Of a DNA stretch of 64,000 nt, positions 17,971 through 26,556 are shown piece by piece (the stretch's first letter is position 1; each line of letters opens with the position of its first letter). Source of the DNA: Desulfobulbus sp. Lineage in GTDB: Bacteria; Desulfobacterota; Desulfobulbia; Desulfobulbales; Desulfobulbaceae. The notes below the pieces were generated by a model, which ran no database searches, was not told the origin of the DNA, and was given only the letters and a program-made list of their open reading frames with translations. The DNA lies in contig JAQUEZ010000004.1 in the NCBI GenBank assembly GCA_028684915.1, positions 22,194 to 86,193 of the forward strand, in the 5' to 3' direction. The translations under genes and the position numbers were made by a program.

Positions 17971-19156
17971 GTTCTGCATGCCCAGCCTTGGGGCCGATAT
18001 GGAAACAGGCACGCTGGTGGAATGGTTGGTGGCTCCGGGCAGCGTTGTGAAAAAAGGCGATGTCCTCGCCGTGGTTGAAACCCAGAAAGGACTCTTTGAA
18101 ATAGAGGCCTTTGAAGATGGGATCCTGGGGCCTCCGATGGTCGAGGCCGGCGCAGAGGTGCCCGTCGGTACAGTGCTTGCAGTTATAGCAAGCACTTGGG
18201 AAGAAGCTGTTGAGGCCATTGTGCCGGCAGAAACGGTACAGCCCCCGCAGGCTGTGGCTATGGATTTGCCGCCGCCTGCGATGGAGATCGCGGAGAAGGT
18301 CTCGCCGTTCGTAGCTGATCGGCAGGCTATTTCTCCTTCAGCCAGGCATCTGGCCATGGAGTTGGGGGTGGATCTGACCCAGGTCCGGGGGACAGGGCCC
18401 AATGGCGTTATCCAGCGCAGGGATATCGAACGGGTGGTGGAGGAGTCGGGGGCTGCAGCAGGCACAATGGGGGGGGCCCCGTCCCATCCCCCTGGATCGG
18501 GGATGCGCCAGGCTATCGCCGCCGCCATGAGCCGGTCCAACAGGGAAATTCCCCATTATTATGTGGAAACAGAGATCGATATGACGCGTTCCCTGGACTG
18601 GCTCGCAGGGGAAAATGCGCAAAGATCCCTGCGTGAACGAGTTCTCCCTGCGGCCCTGTTGCTCAAGGCCATGGCCATGGCACTGCATGACGTCCCGGAG
18701 TTGAATGGGTTCTGGCAACAAGGCTGCCTGGAGGTTGCGGCAGATATCCACATCGGTTTTGCCATTGCCATCCGTCAGGGGGGACTGGTGGTGCCGGCCA
18801 TTCATCATGTGGATCAAAAAAATCTCCATCAGCTCATGCTGGCCATCGGCGATCTGATTGAGCGCAGCAGGAGCGGGCGTCTGCGAGGATCGGAGATGAC
18901 CGATGCGACGATAACGATGACCAGTCTGGGGGATAGGGGCGTCAAAACGGTCTTCGGTGTTATCTATCCTCCCCAGGTGGCATTGGTCGCCTTTGGTCGC
19001 ATCATGGAACGCCCTTGGGTCGACGATAGGCACATTGTCGCTCGCCGCTGCCTGACCGCTACACTCTCCGGCGATCATCGTGCAACCGACGGTCACAAGG
19101 GCGCACTCTTTCTTGAGGCACTCAACCGCCATCTGCAGCGGCCGGAGGCATTATGA
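17963..19156 (+). CDS. Dihydrolipoyl acyltransferase (E2 component)
   Basis: 397-aa E2 core. One N-terminal lipoyl domain (1-78) has the attachment lysine in [10 protein letters not shown] (K42). A linker leads to a peripheral-subunit-binding domain (about 123-160, [15 protein letters not shown]). The acetyltransferase catalytic domain ends with [11 protein letters not shown], the His-Asp active site. The lipoyl sequence has the Q-K-G context often seen in acetoin E2s, where classical PDH has D-K-A. It overlaps E1 beta by eight bases and the ACP gene by four. No E3 gene is in the operon, so lipoamide dehydrogenase must come from elsewhere. Confidence 0.9.
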   Translation: MGEFCMPSLGADMETGTLVEWLVAPGSVVKKGDVLAVVETQKGLFEIEAFEDGILGPPMVEAGAEVPVGTVLAVIASTWEEAVEAIVPAETVQPPQAVAMDLPPPAMEIAEKVSPFVADRQAISPSARHLAMELGVDLTQVRGTGPNGVIQRRDIERVVEESGAAAGTMGGAPSHPPGSGMRQAIAAAMSRSNREIPHYYVETEIDMTRSLDWLAGENAQRSLRERVLPAALLLKAMAMALHDVPELNGFWQQGCLEVAADIHIGFAIAIRQGGLVVPAIHHVDQKNLHQLMLAIGDLIERSRSGRLRGSEMTDATITMTSLGDRGVKTVFGVIYPPQVALVAFGRIMERPWVDDRHIVARRCLTATLSGDHRATDGHKGALFLEALNRHLQRPEAL

Positions 19157-19401
19157 CGGAACAGGAACTGCATCAGATTATCGCTTCGGAACTTGGGAAA
19201 GTGGCACCGGAATGTTCGGTCGACGAGCTCGATCCGGATGAAAATATTCGTGAAGCCATGGATATCGATTCCTACAGCTTTCTTTGTCTGCTGATCGGGC
19301 TTGGCGATAGAACTGGTATTGAGATTCCGGAGGCGGATTACGCCAGAGTCGCAACCTTGGCGGCCATGAAGCACTACCTGCGTCAGCGTCTGGCTCTGTG
19401 A
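19153..19401 (+). CDS. Acyl carrier protein, operon-specific
   Basis: 82-aa acidic acyl carrier protein with the phosphopantetheine site in DIDSYSF (S40; classical ACP has DSL). It overlaps the E2 stop by four bases and is followed within 13 bp by lipB. LipB uses octanoyl-ACP as donor, so the likely role, an inference from order, is to carry the octanoyl group destined for the E2 lipoyl domain rather than to serve bulk fatty-acid synthesis. A standard housekeeping AcpP would be expected beside fab genes, which are absent here. Confidence 0.8.
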   Translation: MTEQELHQIIASELGKVAPECSVDELDPDENIREAMDIDSYSFLCLLIGLGDRTGIEIPEADYARVATLAAMKHYLRQRLAL

Positions 19402-19414
19402 ACTGTTGGCTGGA

Positions 19415-20077
19415 ATGGCTCAGTATACAGGTGTAGTACGGATCATCGATTGCGGGCGGATGAATTTTCTTCAGAGCCTCGCTCTGCAGGAGGAGCTCGT
19501 CACCAGGATCGCCGCCGACGAGGATCTTGAAACCTTGCTTTTGGTCGAGCATCCCGCTGTCTATACCATGGGGCGTGGCGGGTTGCCTGCCAATATTCGC
19601 GATTCGACAATCCATGTCGAGCGGATTAGCCGGGGAGGGGACATCACCTGGCACGGCCCGGGGCAACTGGTTGGTTATCCACTCATCAATCTCGCTCACC
19701 GGGGACGGGATCTGCATCGCTGGATGCATTTTCTTGAAACTGTGCTCTTGGACATCCTTTCGGCCTTTGCCGTTTGCGGTCATCGAGTCAGGGGGGCAAG
19801 AGGGGTGTGGACCCGGAGCGGTAAAATTGGCTTTGTTGGCGTTGGTGTCCGGCGCTGGATTACCATGCACGGTTTCAGCCTTAATGTCTGTCCGGACCTT
19901 AGCGCTTTCTATAAAATCAATCCCTGTGGATATGTCGACTGCCCGATAACGACCATGACTATGGAATCAGGGGTTCCGATATCATTGCACGAGGTCAAGC
20001 GGTACATGGCCCGGCATTTTGCTCCCATGTTGCATGATTGCATGCCACCTGTTGCCTTTATTGAGGGGAATGCATAG
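19415..20077 (+). CDS. lipB: Lipoyl(octanoyl) transferase LipB
   Basis: Transfers octanoate from octanoyl-ACP to lipoyl-domain lysines; 220 aa. Conserved stretches are EHPAVYTMGRGG, ISRGGDITWHGPGQLVGYPL, GVWTRSGKIGFVGVGVRRW (catalytic Lys) and the active-site Cys in INPCGY. ATG 19415 is taken as the start; an upstream in-frame TTG at 19406 is an alternative and neither has a strong Shine-Dalgarno. It is the last gene of the dehydrogenase operon, serving the lipoyl domain of its E2. LipA, which inserts sulfur, is not in the window. Confidence 0.92.
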   Translation: MAQYTGVVRIIDCGRMNFLQSLALQEELVTRIAADEDLETLLLVEHPAVYTMGRGGLPANIRDSTIHVERISRGGDITWHGPGQLVGYPLINLAHRGRDLHRWMHFLETVLLDILSAFAVCGHRVRGARGVWTRSGKIGFVGVGVRRWITMHGFSLNVCPDLSAFYKINPCGYVDCPITTMTMESGVPISLHEVKRYMARHFAPMLHDCMPPVAFIEGNA

Positions 20078-20230
20078 GTGGAATAGGTATTTTTTATGAA
20101 ATAATCCCATCTTTTCAATATATTGCCAATATCCTACAGTAAGGGCAAACATATTGCTGGTTCCTATGTACAGGGAGGAAAAAAGTAGAGGTCATTCGAT
20201 CAAAGGCTGCATATACCAAAGGGAGAAACC

Positions 20231-20686
20231 ATGCTTGAAATTATGAAGATTGTTGTCCCAGTGGATTTTCATAAACACACCGATGCCTTGGCACAGTTTG
20301 CCGTTGATGTTGCCGGCAAGCTGGGTGCTACGCTGATTTTTCTTCATGTCGTCGACAATTTTACTCTTACCACCGGTTTTGGCGATTCCGTGCCCGAATC
20401 CTACATACCCTGGGAGAACGAGTTGATCGCGAGTGCTCAAACCAAGATAGATAACCTGGTCGACAAATATCAGAGCGCCTGTCCCGGATGCACTGGAAAG
20501 GTTTTCGCTGGCGATATTGTTGACTGCATTGTCGAGTATGCCAAAAAGGAAAACTGTGTCGGGCTCATAGTCATGGGGACCCATGGCGCAAGGGGAATTG
20601 AAAAAATTCTCCTTGGGAGTGTTGCCCAGCGGGTGTTGCAACGGGCGCAATGTCCCATTCTCGTTTTTAACCCCTATAGAAATTAA
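20231..20686 (+). CDS. Universal stress protein (UspA family)
   Basis: 151-aa single-domain Usp. It begins MKIVVPVDFHKHTD and ends with the nucleotide-binding signature GTHGARGIEKILLGSVAQRVLQ, the G-2x-G-9x-G(S/T) pattern of ATP-binding Usps. GGGAGAAACC precedes the ATG. It is followed 105 bp later by an Hsp20 gene, and the pair probably reflects a shared stress response. Its precise role is not defined for such proteins. Confidence 0.88.
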   Translation: MLEIMKIVVPVDFHKHTDALAQFAVDVAGKLGATLIFLHVVDNFTLTTGFGDSVPESYIPWENELIASAQTKIDNLVDKYQSACPGCTGKVFAGDIVDCIVEYAKKENCVGLIVMGTHGARGIEKILLGSVAQRVLQRAQCPILVFNPYRN

Positions 20687-20791
20687 CAAAGGCAACAGGG
20701 GGATATGGGGGCCACCATGTTGCCGCCTGCAGGTTGTTCTGGCGCATTAGATCGTAATTAGACCAAACAGACGAGAGAAGGAGGATTTGAA

Positions 20792-21325
20792 ATGACTGAA
20801 GTGAAAAAAAAAGAGAGTAATGTCCCTACAGCAAAAATGCCCATGCCGACATCGTCACCGGAGCGCTTTGATCTCTTTCCACAGTCCCGATTTATACAGG
20901 AAATGGACCGGCTCTTTGATGAATATATGCCACACCGGTGGTGGCATCAATTGCGTTTCGGTTGGCCGGGGCAAGGAATGGAACATTTGAAGCCTTTTGA
21001 AGGCAAGAGCCCCAGTGTCGATGTTATTGACAGGGACGGCGATTTGTTAGTCAAGGCCGAGTTGCCGGGGGTGGATAAAAAAGATATCTCGTTGACTATT
21101 GCCGACAATGTGCTGACCCTGGAAGCGAAAATCGAAAAAGAAGAAAAAGAAGAAAAAGAGCAATATTATCGAAGAGAAATCTCCCGTGGCGCGTTCAAAC
21201 GCGTCATCCAATTACCTACTGCTGTCAAGGAAGAAGAAGCAAAGGCTTCTTTTAAAAATGGCATCCTTGAGTTGATTCTGCCGAAGGTGGAAAAAACAAA
21301 ACGTGCCACTATTGAAGTGAAATAG
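20792..21325 (+). CDS. Small heat-shock protein Hsp20
   Basis: 177-aa ATP-independent chaperone. A flexible N-terminal arm (1-70) precedes the alpha-crystallin domain (about 73-170), which contains SVDVIDRDGDLLVKAELPG, DKKDISLTIADNVLTLEAK, a Lys/Glu-rich loop (KEEKEEKEQ) and GILELILPK. The C terminus lacks a classical I-x-I motif but ends KRATIEVK. A strong ribosome site AGAAGGAGG precedes ATG. The gene lies between the stress protein and the hydrogenase operon; no heat-shock promoter or CIRCE element was recognised. Confidence 0.92.
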   Translation: MTEVKKKESNVPTAKMPMPTSSPERFDLFPQSRFIQEMDRLFDEYMPHRWWHQLRFGWPGQGMEHLKPFEGKSPSVDVIDRDGDLLVKAELPGVDKKDISLTIADNVLTLEAKIEKEEKEEKEQYYRREISRGAFKRVIQLPTAVKEEEAKASFKNGILELILPKVEKTKRATIEVK

Positions 21326-21467
21326 GGGCCGCATAACCGGCGGCGGGTGGAAATGCGTTTTGGGGGATCGCATGCGGGGCGTATTGCAGGAAGAGTTCAT
21401 TCCATGGTGTCTCCCCCCCGTCGCCGTTGATGTCCCCGCAGGCATTTAAAAGGTATGTCGACAGAAC

Positions 21468-21956
21468 GTGCTCAAAAAAAATACGGATGATCCGCGATGG
21501 CAACGCATCGATGCAGCTCTGCGAATCTTTGATTCCAGGCCTGATGCACTTATTGAAGTGCTGCATGTCGCCCAGGAAAACTTTGGCTATCTCGACAAGG
21601 CAACGCTCAGTGCCATTGCGATCAAACTCCAGTTGCCGCCAGCCAAGGTGTTCGGGGTCGCCACCTTCTACAATCATTTTCAACTGCAACCGCCCGGTCT
21701 GCACACCCTTGCGGTCTGTACCGGGACGGCATGCCACCTGAAAGGGAATGCTCAGCTCCTGGAATGGGTGAAGGAGGGGTACGGAATACGTCCGGGAGAA
21801 ACAACGCCTGATAATCGTCTTTCCCTGGTGGAGGTCCGCTGTGTCGGTGCCTGTGCGCGAGCCCCGGTTTTTCTCACCGACGACATCGTTCTCGGGAAAA
21901 AATCGTTTGAAGACGCGATTTCCATAATTGCGAGGTGGGTGGGGGATGAATCGTGA
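21468..21956 (+). CDS. hoxE: NAD-linked [NiFe] hydrogenase subunit HoxE
   Basis: NuoE-like [2Fe-2S] subunit of a bidirectional hydrogenase; 162 aa. The four cysteine ligands lie in CTGTACHLKG and VRCVGACARAP. It is the first gene of hoxEFUYH and overlaps hoxF. The GTG start at 21468 has no clear Shine-Dalgarno. An ATG at 21454 lies in another frame and would join this frame if the run of eight A at 21474-21481 lost one base, giving an N terminus MSTERAQKN. The start is therefore uncertain although the gene is not. Confidence 0.88.
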   Translation: MLKKNTDDPRWQRIDAALRIFDSRPDALIEVLHVAQENFGYLDKATLSAIAIKLQLPPAKVFGVATFYNHFQLQPPGLHTLAVCTGTACHLKGNAQLLEWVKEGYGIRPGETTPDNRLSLVEVRCVGACARAPVFLTDDIVLGKKSFEDAISIIARWVGDES

Positions 21957-23568
21957 AGAGTTGGTTTCCATTGCTGCGGAACATAGGGCATACCTGGATG
22001 GTTTCAGCCACCATGTGCTCGTTTGTGCCGGGCTGGGCTGCCCGGACAACGAAAGACTTCTTTCAGCCTTTCGTCGGATTGTTGCTGAACGGCAGCTGGA
22101 GAAGCAAGTTCTGGTGCGTAAGGCAGGTTGTATGGGATTATGCGCCTTGGGGCCATTGGTTCTGGTGCAGCCAGAAGAGGTACTCTACCAGCATGTGCAG
22201 CCTGACGACGCAGAAGAGATCATTACCGCTTTGGGAAAAGAACCCCTGCAGCGACTCCTCATTCCGCAAGATCTGCCGTTTTTTTCCCGTCAGTACAAAA
22301 ACGTTTTGGCCTTATCCGGGCGAATCGACCCGGAGAGTATAGGGGATTATCTGGCTTCAGACGGATATAATGCCTTGTTGACTGTTCTTACCACCATGCA
22401 GCCCGCTGATATCATTGATTACATCAAGAAGAGCGGATTGCGTGGTCGAGGCGGAGCTGGCTATCCGACCGGAGAAAAATGGAGCTCGGTGGCACAGGCA
22501 TCCGGAACGGAAAAATATCTGATCTGCAATGGCGATGAGGGCGATCCCGGTGCCTTTATGGACCGCTCGATTCTGGAAAGTACCCCTCATGCGGTTCTGG
22601 AAGGCATGGTCATCGCAGCCTATGCGGTAGGCGTTCGTCAGGGGTGCCTGTATATTCGTGCCGAATACCCCCTTGCGGTCAAGCGCATACGCAAAGCCTT
22701 GGTCGATGCCGAACACCACCAATTGCTCGGGTCTCATATCTGCGGTACGGACTTTGATTTTTTCCTTGATGTTCGTCTTGGTGCGGGCGCCTTTGTCTGC
22801 GGTGAAGAAACGGCTTTGATCGCTTCGGTCGAGGGCTGCCGGGGAATTCCCCGGACTCGTCCTCCCTATCCGGCAGTGAAGGGGGTGTGGGGATATCCCA
22901 CGCTTATCAATAATGTGGAGACCTATGCCAATGTGGCGCCGATCATCCGTAAAGGACCAGATTGGTTTTCTTCTTTGGGGACGGAGAAATCCAAGGGGAC
23001 CAAGGTTTTTGCGCTCGCGGGGAAGGTTTGCCATGCGGGGCTAATTGAAGTTCCCATGGGCACGACCCTGCGAGAGATCATATTTGATATAGGAGGGGGC
23101 GTTGCTCAGGGGCACGTTTGTAAGGCCGCGCAAACAGGTGGCCCGTCAGGGGGCTGTATTCCTGAGCAATATTTCGACACCCCGGTCAGTTATGAAAGTT
23201 TGCGTGCGCTCGGATCGATCATGGGCTCCGGGGGCATGATTGTGATCGATGAAACGTCGAATATAGTCGATGTCGTGACCTATTTCATGGAGTTCTGCAA
23301 GGAGGAGTCCTGCGGGCAATGTGCTCCCTGCCGGTGTGGAACGGTGCAAATGCACCGTTTGCTCACCCGATTTCAACAACGGTGCGCCACTGCCGCCGAT
23401 CTTTCTCTGCTGGAAGAACTCTGCGACTTGGTCAAAGAAACCAGTCTCTGCGGCTTGGGTCGATCTGCGCCCAATCCCGTACTGAGTTCGCTCCGTTATT
23501 TTCGTCAGGAATATCTTGATTGCCTGAGTGCTTCTGGGGCGGTAAGGGCTGGTTGTTATGAAGGCTGA
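21946..23568 (+). CDS. hoxF: NAD-linked [NiFe] hydrogenase subunit HoxF
   Basis: Diaphorase subunit, 540 aa, related to NuoF. An N-terminal thioredoxin-like [2Fe-2S] region (C in CAGLGCPDN and KAGCMGLCALG) precedes the NADH/FMN-binding core (RGRGGAGYPTGEKW, ICNGDEGDPGAFMDR, GAGAFVCGEETALIASVEG) and the C-terminal [4Fe-4S] site ESCGQCAPCRCGT. It exchanges electrons with NAD(H). ATG 21946 overlaps hoxE by 11 bases and follows a G-rich ribosome site. Confidence 0.93.
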   Translation: MNREELVSIAAEHRAYLDGFSHHVLVCAGLGCPDNERLLSAFRRIVAERQLEKQVLVRKAGCMGLCALGPLVLVQPEEVLYQHVQPDDAEEIITALGKEPLQRLLIPQDLPFFSRQYKNVLALSGRIDPESIGDYLASDGYNALLTVLTTMQPADIIDYIKKSGLRGRGGAGYPTGEKWSSVAQASGTEKYLICNGDEGDPGAFMDRSILESTPHAVLEGMVIAAYAVGVRQGCLYIRAEYPLAVKRIRKALVDAEHHQLLGSHICGTDFDFFLDVRLGAGAFVCGEETALIASVEGCRGIPRTRPPYPAVKGVWGYPTLINNVETYANVAPIIRKGPDWFSSLGTEKSKGTKVFALAGKVCHAGLIEVPMGTTLREIIFDIGGGVAQGHVCKAAQTGGPSGGCIPEQYFDTPVSYESLRALGSIMGSGGMIVIDETSNIVDVVTYFMEFCKEESCGQCAPCRCGTVQMHRLLTRFQQRCATAADLSLLEELCDLVKETSLCGLGRSAPNPVLSSLRYFRQEYLDCLSASGAVRAGCYEG

Positions 23569-24274
23569 ACAGCTCACACTGACGATTGACGGCCGCCAGG
23601 TCAGTGGTACGGCGACACAGACAATCCTCCAGGTGGCCCAGGCATGTGCGATTACCATTCCCACGCTGTGTTTTTACGAAGGGCTCTCTGCCGTTGGTTC
23701 CTGCCGTCTGTGCATGGTCGAGATTGAGGGTGATGCGAAATTGTATCCTGCCTGTACAACTTTAATCGCACAAGGGATGGTGGTGACAACCCAATCAGCG
23801 CGTTTGTCAGCATATCGGAGCAAAATAGTCCAGTTGCTCTTTGCCGAACGGAACCATGTCTGCGCAGTCTGTATTGCCAATGACCATTGCGAATTGCAGG
23901 ATTTGGCCCGCTCCTTCAAGATCGATCATCTGCGCTATGATTCATTGTATCCGGAACTGCACATTGATGCTTCGCACAGTCGTTTTGTCTTGGACCATAA
24001 TCGCTGCGTACTCTGCACCCGCTGCGTGCGGGTGTGTCGGGAAATAGAAGGGGCGTACACTCTGGATATTAAAAATCGTGGCGTGCGAAGTCAGGTAATA
24101 ATGGACCTGGACGATCTTTGGGGGATGTCCGACACCTGTACAGGGTGCGGAAAATGCATCCAGGTCTGCCCGACAGGTGCCTTGTCTGAACGAGGCAAAA
24201 GCAGGGCCGAGACGAGGAAACAACGAAATTTTCTTCCGCGCCTGCAAAAAATCAGAAAGGAAGAACAGCGATGA
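23558..24274 (+). CDS. hoxU: NAD-linked [NiFe] hydrogenase subunit HoxU
   Basis: Electron-transfer subunit, 238 aa, matching the N-terminal part of NuoG. An N-terminal plant-type [2Fe-2S] domain (CFYEGLSAVGSCRLCMVEI and YPACTT) is followed by the His/Cys [4Fe-4S] segment HVCAVCIANDHCELQ, and by two 4Fe-4S clusters in CVLCTRCVRVCREIEG and CTGCGKCIQVCPTG. It carries electrons between HoxFE and the HoxYH hydrogenase pair. It overlaps hoxF and, by four bases, hoxY. Confidence 0.93.
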   Translation: MKAEQLTLTIDGRQVSGTATQTILQVAQACAITIPTLCFYEGLSAVGSCRLCMVEIEGDAKLYPACTTLIAQGMVVTTQSARLSAYRSKIVQLLFAERNHVCAVCIANDHCELQDLARSFKIDHLRYDSLYPELHIDASHSRFVLDHNRCVLCTRCVRVCREIEGAYTLDIKNRGVRSQVIMDLDDLWGMSDTCTGCGKCIQVCPTGALSERGKSRAETRKQRNFLPRLQKIRKEEQR

Positions 24275-24780
24275 GTCGGCTGCGTCTGGCAACGCTGTGG
24301 CTGGATGGGTGCTCCGGCTGTCATATGTCCCTGCTGGATACGGATGAGTGGCTTCTTGTGCTCACCGCGCAGTGCGATCTGGTATTCAGTCCCTTCGTCG
24401 ATACCAGGCAGTTTCCGGAGCAGGTGGACATCGTCTGCGTTGAAGGGGCGGTTTCGACCGATGAGGATGCCGCCTTGTTGAGGAATGTTCGCCAGAAAAG
24501 TGCAGTATTGATTGCCATGGGGGACTGCGCGGTTCATGGCAATGTTCCGGCAATGCGCAATCCTCAAGGAGCCCGGCATATGCTCCGGACAGTGTATCTG
24601 GAACGGGAGGCTATGCATCCGCAGATTCCTCAAACTGACCTGCCAGTATTGCATGAAAAAGCGCTGCCACTGCACCGTTTTGTCCACGTTGATTTTTTTA
24701 TTCCGGGGTGTCCGCCGTCAGCGCAAACACTGAGCACATGTTTGGGAAGATTTTTAACAGGTTCTGTCGGCCTCCCATGA
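24271..24780 (+). CDS. hoxY: [NiFe] hydrogenase small subunit HoxY
   Basis: Small subunit, 169 aa, with the proximal [4Fe-4S] cluster ligands in LDGCSGCHMSLLD (C14, C17), GDCAVHGN and PGCPPSA. It lacks a Tat signal and additional distal clusters, as expected for cytoplasmic Hox enzymes. It ends slightly earlier than many HoxY proteins. The 121 bp to hoxH is unusually long for this operon and holds no clear gene. Confidence 0.93.
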   Translation: MSRLRLATLWLDGCSGCHMSLLDTDEWLLVLTAQCDLVFSPFVDTRQFPEQVDIVCVEGAVSTDEDAALLRNVRQKSAVLIAMGDCAVHGNVPAMRNPQGARHMLRTVYLEREAMHPQIPQTDLPVLHEKALPLHRFVHVDFFIPGCPPSAQTLSTCLGRFLTGSVGLP

Positions 24781-24901
24781 CCGAGACTTGATTCGCTTCC
24801 TGGTGGCACCGAATACCAAAGTTTTTGCTCAGATCGTTTGTAAAAACTGCAAACAGTGAGCTGGATAATACATCAGGATCATTGCGGGCCAGGAGTGTAT
24901 C

Positions 24902-26320
24902 ATGCCACAGATAGCGATAAACCCGGTCAAGCGTATTGAGGGGCATGCGACCATCCGTCTGTTTCTCGACAATGCGGGGAAGGTCGAGAATGCGCGCTTT
25001 CAGGTCAACCAAATACGGGGGTTTGAGCAGTTTGTTATTGGTCGGCCTTTTTATGAAATGCCTGATATTACCGCACGCATCTGCGGTATCTGCCCCGTGA
25101 GTCATGCCCTGGCTTCGGCCAAGGCATGTGATCAGATCCTTGCGCTCCACATTCCCCAAACGGCCATCGTCCTGCGTAGTCTTCTCAATCTGGCGCAACT
25201 TATTCAATCACATGCGCTGAGCTATTTTTTTCTTTCTGCTCCCGATTTGTTGCTCGGTCTGGATACTCCACCTGAAGAACGAAATTTAATAAGTCTGGCA
25301 AAAGTTGATCACCAATTCTCCCGTGATGGGATTCGCCTGCGGCAGTTTGGGCAGCAGATTATAGAGCGCCTGGCTGGCCGCAGAATCCATCCATCCTGGG
25401 TGGTTCCCGGTGGGGTGAAATCGCCACTTGGCAGTGTGCACCGTGATGCTATTCTTGCTGATATTCCTGAGATTAAAAGACTTTATTGTAATCATCTTGA
25501 TCGGTTGAAATCCATACTGGAACACCATCAAGAGCAGATACGTTTTTTTGCTCATTTTCCCAGTTTGTTTCTCGGGCTGGTCAACACGAGTGGAGAGCTG
25601 GACCATTATCAGGGGCACATTCGCATCATCGATTCAGAGGGGAGTACCCTTGCTTCTGGAATTGCGCTGCAGGAGTACCCTCAGCTCATTGGAGAAGCAA
25701 TAGAGCCCTGGACCTATCTGAAATTTCCGTACTATCGACCATTGGGCTATCCCGATGGTATGTATCGGGTTGGTCCTCTAGCCCGGCTGAATCTCATATC
25801 TCGCTGCGGAACCGAGCTTGCAGACCGTGAGCTGGTCATATACCGTCAACTGGCCACAAGACCAATCCTCAGTAATTATTACTCGCATTATGCACGGCTT
25901 CTTGAATCTCTCTATGCTGTTGAAAAAATAGAGCAACTGCTCGCAGATCCTAATCTGCTTCATCATCGGGTGAGAAGTACTGGCGGGGTGAATAACCTGG
26001 AAGGTATTGGGGGAATCGAGGCGCCTCGCGGGACATTAATCCATCATTACCGTGTCAATGAGGACGGGTTGATTGAGTCGTGCAATTTGATTATTGCCAC
26101 CGGGCATAATAATTTGGCCATGCAAAAGGGGGTGCTTCAGGTTGCTCAACAGTATCTATCCGACACTTTGTTTCAAGAAGGAGCGCTTAACCGTATTGAA
26201 GCGGTTGTTCGAACTTTTGACCCTTGTCTTTCCTGTTCGACCCACACGGTGGATACAAAATCCCACAGCTTTGAATGGGTTGGTGCTAACGGGGTGATCG
26301 TTGCACACGTGTTCCGTTAG
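24902..26320 (+). CDS. hoxH: [NiFe] hydrogenase large subunit HoxH
   Basis: Catalytic subunit, 472 aa, binding the Ni-Fe(CN)2CO site through RICGICPVSHA (C61, C64) and DPCLSCSTH (C442, C445). After H448 there are exactly 24 residues, matching the C-terminal peptide that the HoxW protease removes from HoxH precursors. HoxW and the hyp maturation genes are not in the window. AGGAGTGTATC precedes ATG. All four metal ligands are cysteine, not selenocysteine. A 25-bp palindrome follows 13 bases after the stop and may act in termination. Confidence 0.95.
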   Translation: MPQIAINPVKRIEGHATIRLFLDNAGKVENARFQVNQIRGFEQFVIGRPFYEMPDITARICGICPVSHALASAKACDQILALHIPQTAIVLRSLLNLAQLIQSHALSYFFLSAPDLLLGLDTPPEERNLISLAKVDHQFSRDGIRLRQFGQQIIERLAGRRIHPSWVVPGGVKSPLGSVHRDAILADIPEIKRLYCNHLDRLKSILEHHQEQIRFFAHFPSLFLGLVNTSGELDHYQGHIRIIDSEGSTLASGIALQEYPQLIGEAIEPWTYLKFPYYRPLGYPDGMYRVGPLARLNLISRCGTELADRELVIYRQLATRPILSNYYSHYARLLESLYAVEKIEQLLADPNLLHHRVRSTGGVNNLEGIGGIEAPRGTLIHHYRVNEDGLIESCNLIIATGHNNLAMQKGVLQVAQQYLSDTLFQEGALNRIEAVVRTFDPCLSCSTHTVDTKSHSFEWVGANGVIVAHVFR

Positions 26321-26333
26321 TTTTCATTTAGTG

Positions 26334-26358
26334 TGATGGACTTTTTACGAGTCCATCA
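26334..26358. repeat. Perfect palindrome shared with the element at 34311-34475
   Basis: TGATGGACT and AGTCCATCA form a perfect 9-bp stem with loop TTTTACG. The same palindrome, with one loop change, forms the right end of the element at 34311-34475. Here it stands alone just after hoxH, so it may be the remnant of such an element, now placed where it could serve as a 3' stem-loop. No long T run follows the stem. Confidence 0.6.
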
Positions 26359-26435
26359 GCTTTTAGGAATGAATTGTCTTGAGGGCTCAAAAAATCTGCG
26401 GGATTCTGGGTTTAGCCCGTATCAAATCTACATTG

Positions 26436-26556
26436 GGGTATCTTGAATATTTGCTTTTTCTGACAAACTTGGTGCCCTTTTAAAGATTTTATCATCGAAA
26501 TATTAGCTGTATAACTACGGTGAAGTTGTTGTCGATCCTTGATCAGTCCAGCAAGT
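26436..26556. repeat. MITE-like element 3 (relic, right end lost)
   Basis: The left terminal repeat GGGTATCTTGAATATTTG and the following T-rich segment match elements 1 and 2. An interior stretch (TATCATCGAAATATTAGC) aligns well with the corresponding part of element 1 at about 79-96, and CCTTGATC with the pre-insertion site. No right inverted repeat is present. The right boundary is approximate. Confidence 0.5.

Noticed and set aside
24902..26320. HoxH as a selenocysteine-containing hydrogenase
   Set aside because: All four metal-ligand codons are Cys, and the frame has no internal TGA.
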